NCBI GenBank assembly: GCA_020049775.1
Contig: JAGVLO010000003.1
Span: forward strand, 310,001 to 374,000
DNA length: 64,000 bases
Direction: 5' to 3'
DNA from: Alphaproteobacteria bacterium
GTDB lineage: Bacteria; Pseudomonadota; Alphaproteobacteria; Rickettsiales; SXRF01
Shown here: piece by piece, positions 61,612 to 64,000 of the stretch
Position numbering within the stretch: the stretch's first letter is position 1
Layout: every line of letters starts with the position of its first letter
Made by a program: the position numbers and the translations under genes
Notes under the pieces: model-generated
The model's database searches: none
What the model was told of the DNA's origin: nothing
What the model saw: the letters and a program-made list of their open reading frames with translations, nothing else

Positions 61612-63372
61612 CTATTGCAGTTTTTTGCTGCTCGTATCCGGCGATGTGCGGCGCTCGAGAATCATTTTCACATGCGTGTTGTCCGGCAGCTCTGCGCCGT
61701 CAAATTCCTTACGGATGCGCTGCGTGCTGTAACCATGCTTGTGGTGATCAAGGTGCTTGAGGTCGTAATGCTGGGGAATTGAACCGAGAAAATCCTCGAG
61801 ATTGAAGGGTAAATAGTCTTCGTTCATTTCGCGCGTCCAGTTTTCCTTATAAGGAGACGTCAGCAGAAAATGCACAAGCGAGCGGTTATTTTCAAGCGGC
61901 CCCCATCGTTGTTCCCATTCGGCCAGCCGGTCGGGGTCGTAGTTTTTTCGTACCTTTTCCACAACTTCCGGATCAGATGGTCGGTCAGTCTTGGTACTGA
62001 CCATCATGTCGCGGATGGCGATATAATCAAATTCCGAATTCCACACCTTGTCCCAGAATTGCTCGCGTTCCTTGGGAGGCAGATAGGCATAAATCTCATG
62101 GATGAGTGAAGACAGTACCAGCACGGATTTTCCCGGATTTTCCTTGCGCGCTTCCTTTACCTTATCGCACACGTCCTGCCAGTTATTGCTGAACTCAACA
62201 CCCATGGCATCTTTGCGTGCAAGCGCCAGCATGGGTTCTGAAATATCGTAACCAATACATATGCGCTCAGGGTTTTCCTGTTTCAGGTATTTAAGCATGG
62301 CGCCATCAGCACAGCCGAAATCAACTATGATGCCCGCGTTTTCAATGCGGTTGAGGTAGTCCACCTTGTCCGGCATACCCTGGCGCATACGATCGATATA
62401 GGTCTGCATGGCGGGAATGAAGGTGTCGAACCCTTTTTGCGGCACGAGTGTTTGCAGCGCTTCCTTGCCGTAATTTGCAACCACCGCAAGCGTGGCAGGG
62501 TGGAACAAATACTCCTGCAGTGAAACGCCGCTGGGGTCGTAATATTCGGTGCCGAAATCGAACACGCTTTTCATCTGGTTGATGTCGCGTTGCTTCTGCA
62601 AGGTATCATCCAGCACATGTGCGCAACCCGCAAAATCCACCTTGCCGTGCTGTTTCTGGCACATGCCGATAACTTGGCGCGTGCGTATGCCTGCTTCTTT
62701 GCTTACGCGGTCAAGCGTAAGGTCAAACAGGCTTACGGGAATATTATGTTGTTCAAGCAATGCGCGGTCGGGGTTTGCGGCGCGCGCCTTCTGCGCCAAC
62801 TCTAGCATATAGTCTTTGTTGCAGAATGACAGGTTGTCATCCGCACTCAGTTCCACGCCTAGTTGCGAGGTACGCCATGCCGGTACATTTACCGGCTCAC
62901 TATTATATTCCAGTGATGGAAGACCTTCTTTGATAATCTGTTTGGCTACGAGCGGCGCGTCAAGCAGGAATGTTTTCCCATCGTCTGTGTTGCGTCGCTC
63001 CGGCCTTGTCATAAGCACAGTTTCGCTGCGTATGCCCTGCGGCGTATCCAGTCCGCATTTTTTTAGGAAAGCGGTGTCATCTAGCTTAGCAAGCAAAGCC
63101 TTTGACCATGATTGTTCTGCATCAAAATCTGCCATGGGAATAATGACAGCGCCTGAAGATGGTGGCACGGCACGTTTGATGTCTTCTACCTGTTGTTCAA
63201 GCGTCAGCGGTGTTTTAATCGGGTCATAAGACGGGTGTTCGTGGTTGTTTTGTGAACGCACCACAATAACAGGCGTAAGTCCGCGGGCTTTCGCTTCCTC
63301 CACCTGTTCAAGGTGACGCTCTGAGAAGGGCTGGAAGCGGTGGATAATCAGGGCGTATTTAGGATCGGTCAT
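61612..63372 (-). CDS. Fusion of a degenerate NMNAT-like nucleotidyltransferase domain and a SAM methyltransferase
   Basis: The 586-aa protein starts with a nucleotidylyltransferase-like segment, IIHRFQPFSERHLEQVEEA (9-27), where the usual RFQPFHxGH motif has Ser 17 and Arg 19 in place of His and Gly while His 20 remains. A Rossmann-like stretch follows (PVIVVRSQNNHEHPSYDPIKTP). Residues 140-340 are helical and unassigned. From 345 a class I methyltransferase fold has motif I VDFGCADG (350-357) and GYDISEPM (374-381), then VLVLSSLIHEIYAYLP. I know no named family with this order. Its ATG overlaps the upstream membrane-protein stop (ATGA). The substrate may be a nucleotide or RNA, but this is a guess. 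Confidence 0.75.
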   Translation of the reverse strand: MTDPKYALIIHRFQPFSERHLEQVEEAKARGLTPVIVVRSQNNHEHPSYDPIKTPLTLEQQVEDIKRAVPPSSGAVIIPMADFDAEQSWSKALLAKLDDTAFLKKCGLDTPQGIRSETVLMTRPERRNTDDGKTFLLDAPLVAKQIIKEGLPSLEYNSEPVNVPAWRTSQLGVELSADDNLSFCNKDYMLELAQKARAANPDRALLEQHNIPVSLFDLTLDRVSKEAGIRTRQVIGMCQKQHGKVDFAGCAHVLDDTLQKQRDINQMKSVFDFGTEYYDPSGVSLQEYLFHPATLAVVANYGKEALQTLVPQKGFDTFIPAMQTYIDRMRQGMPDKVDYLNRIENAGIIVDFGCADGAMLKYLKQENPERICIGYDISEPMLALARKDAMGVEFSNNWQDVCDKVKEARKENPGKSVLVLSSLIHEIYAYLPPKEREQFWDKVWNSEFDYIAIRDMMVSTKTDRPSDPEVVEKVRKNYDPDRLAEWEQRWGPLENNRSLVHFLLTSPYKENWTREMNEDYLPFNLEDFLGSIPQHYDLKHLDHHKHGYSTQRIRKEFDGAELPDNTHVKMILERRTSPDTSSKKLQ

Positions 63373-64000
63373 TTGCTTTTGCCCCCGTCGAGTTCACGCA
63401 TGCCCTGAACTGCCGTCAATATGTCGTTTAGCCCTTCCATCAATTCATTGCCCCGGGCAGTCCACATCATAGAAGGCGGTAGGCTGGCGACTTTAGCATG
63501 GTCACCTACCAGTAGAAAAATCACACCGAACAAAACACCCTTTCCGCGTGCCAGCATTTTTCGGTAACCATCATAAAATTCGCTGCGGTCTTTGCCGGTT
63601 TTTTCGAACTCCTTTTTACGCTTGACCTCTTCCTCATGCAATCCGGCTTCTATCATGCCGTATGCCGCAGGAACCGATGCGAGTTGTATAGCTGTGCCGA
63701 GTAACCAGCGGCGATTATACTTTTTCTCATACTCTATCAGCGGCTCGTGCATATAGGCATAATTGATGCTTCTTATTTCGCTGTCGCTCAAACCTTCTTT
63801 TTCGTCTTTTGCTTCCAGCCTTTGTATTTTTGCCTCGGTATATTCTGTACTGGCTTCACTAAGCATTCTTTTCTCAAAACCGCTGAGTACGCGGTTGATG
63901 GGAATGTCGCGTGACAGCGCGTTTTGCAGCCGTGTAAAAAAACTGGTGACGGCCTTGTCGCCTTTAGCGAATAATTTTTCGATAAAACGTTTGGCCGTGC
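63369..64000 (-). CDS. C-terminal part of a membrane protein, 5' end beyond window
   Basis: The frame is open from the right edge to a TGA that overlaps the start of the methyltransferase fusion gene. About 209 codons are visible. An ATG at 63866 exists, but the reading continues upstream without a stop through plausible protein sequence (FIEKLFAKGDKAVTSFF, then LSRDIPINRVLSGFEKR), so the real start is probably outside. A charged, helical region is followed by two hydrophobic helices (around WLLGTAIQLASVPAAYGMIEA and GVLFGVIFLLVG) and a soluble tail. I recognise no family. The coupling implies the two proteins work together. Confidence 0.7.
   Translation of the reverse strand, partial: TAKRFIEKLFAKGDKAVTSFFTRLQNALSRDIPINRVLSGFEKRMLSEASTEYTEAKIQRLEAKDEKEGLSDSEIRSINYAYMHEPLIEYEKKYNRRWLLGTAIQLASVPAAYGMIEAGLHEEEVKRKKEFEKTGKDRSEFYDGYRKMLARGKGVLFGVIFLLVGDHAKVASLPPSMMWTARGNELMEGLNDILTAVQGMRELDGGKSK

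Noticed and set aside
1-64000. tRNA genes, CRISPR arrays, insertion sequences, integrase or att sites
   Set aside because: Intergenic gaps are short and none shows a cloverleaf, regular spaced repeats, a transposase or terminal inverted repeats by eye. A tRNAscan run would be decisive.

Overview
The window looks like a chromosomal segment of a free-living, moderately GC-rich alphaproteobacterium. The rpmH-rnpA-yidD-yidC-engB order, an intracellular PHB depolymerase, CyaY, PutA, DctA, two perfect TTAA-N7-TTAA (CtrA-type) boxes and a sigma-54 promoter in front of a flagellar-type small protein all fit. I cannot name the genus. I found no tRNA, rRNA, insertion sequence, prophage or CRISPR array.

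Layout. 0-3.3 kb (minus): engB (cut by the left edge), yidC, yidD, rnpA and rpmH, read from a near-consensus promoter. 3.5-7 kb (plus): sensor kinase, panB, threonine/serine dehydratase. 7-14 kb (minus): lhgO, greA, carB and carA. A nucleotidyltransferase/HEPN-like gene and a 43-codon ORF are wedged between carA and carB. 14-16.4 kb (minus): PIN-like protein and phaZ. 16.6-20.5 kb (plus): cyaY, an unknown, an MsbA-like ABC exporter and an EAL phosphodiesterase with a CtrA-like promoter. 20.5-26.4 kb (minus): an overlapping CDF-arnT-arnE-arnB-arnC-arnA' operon for aminoarabinose on lipid A; the formyltransferase domain and the ArnD deformylase are absent. 26.5-29.6 kb (plus): fused ABC permease and ATPase. 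29.6-30.9 kb: two divergent Ser/Asn-rich proteins, one behind a sigma-54 promoter.

30.9-40.1 kb is a lipid-modification and light-damage locus. Seven overlapping minus-strand genes (FAD oxidoreductase, DUF1365, CFA-type methyltransferase, chalcone-isomerase-like, GPH/MFS transporter, DUF3833 lipoprotein, SDR) diverge from TetR regulator, lipoprotein esterase and photolyase. A long inverted repeat lies between the two arms. The families match the singlet-oxygen (sigmaE/ChrR) regulon of Rhodobacter, but here the local regulator is TetR.

40-48 kb: an alpha/beta hydrolase with a charged insertion, a CHASE8-like histidine kinase coupled to a REC-HATPase protein downstream of CtrA-like boxes, an orphan, and a 689-aa protein built from tandem HTH-like units. 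48-64 kb mixes standard metabolism (putA, an AGCS symporter, a dctA-type transporter, a DHH phosphoesterase) with lineage-specific orphans. These include a pair of paralogous multi-helix membrane proteins flanking the symporter, and a 586-aa fusion of a degenerate NMNAT-like domain to a SAM methyltransferase, translationally coupled to a membrane protein that runs off the right edge.
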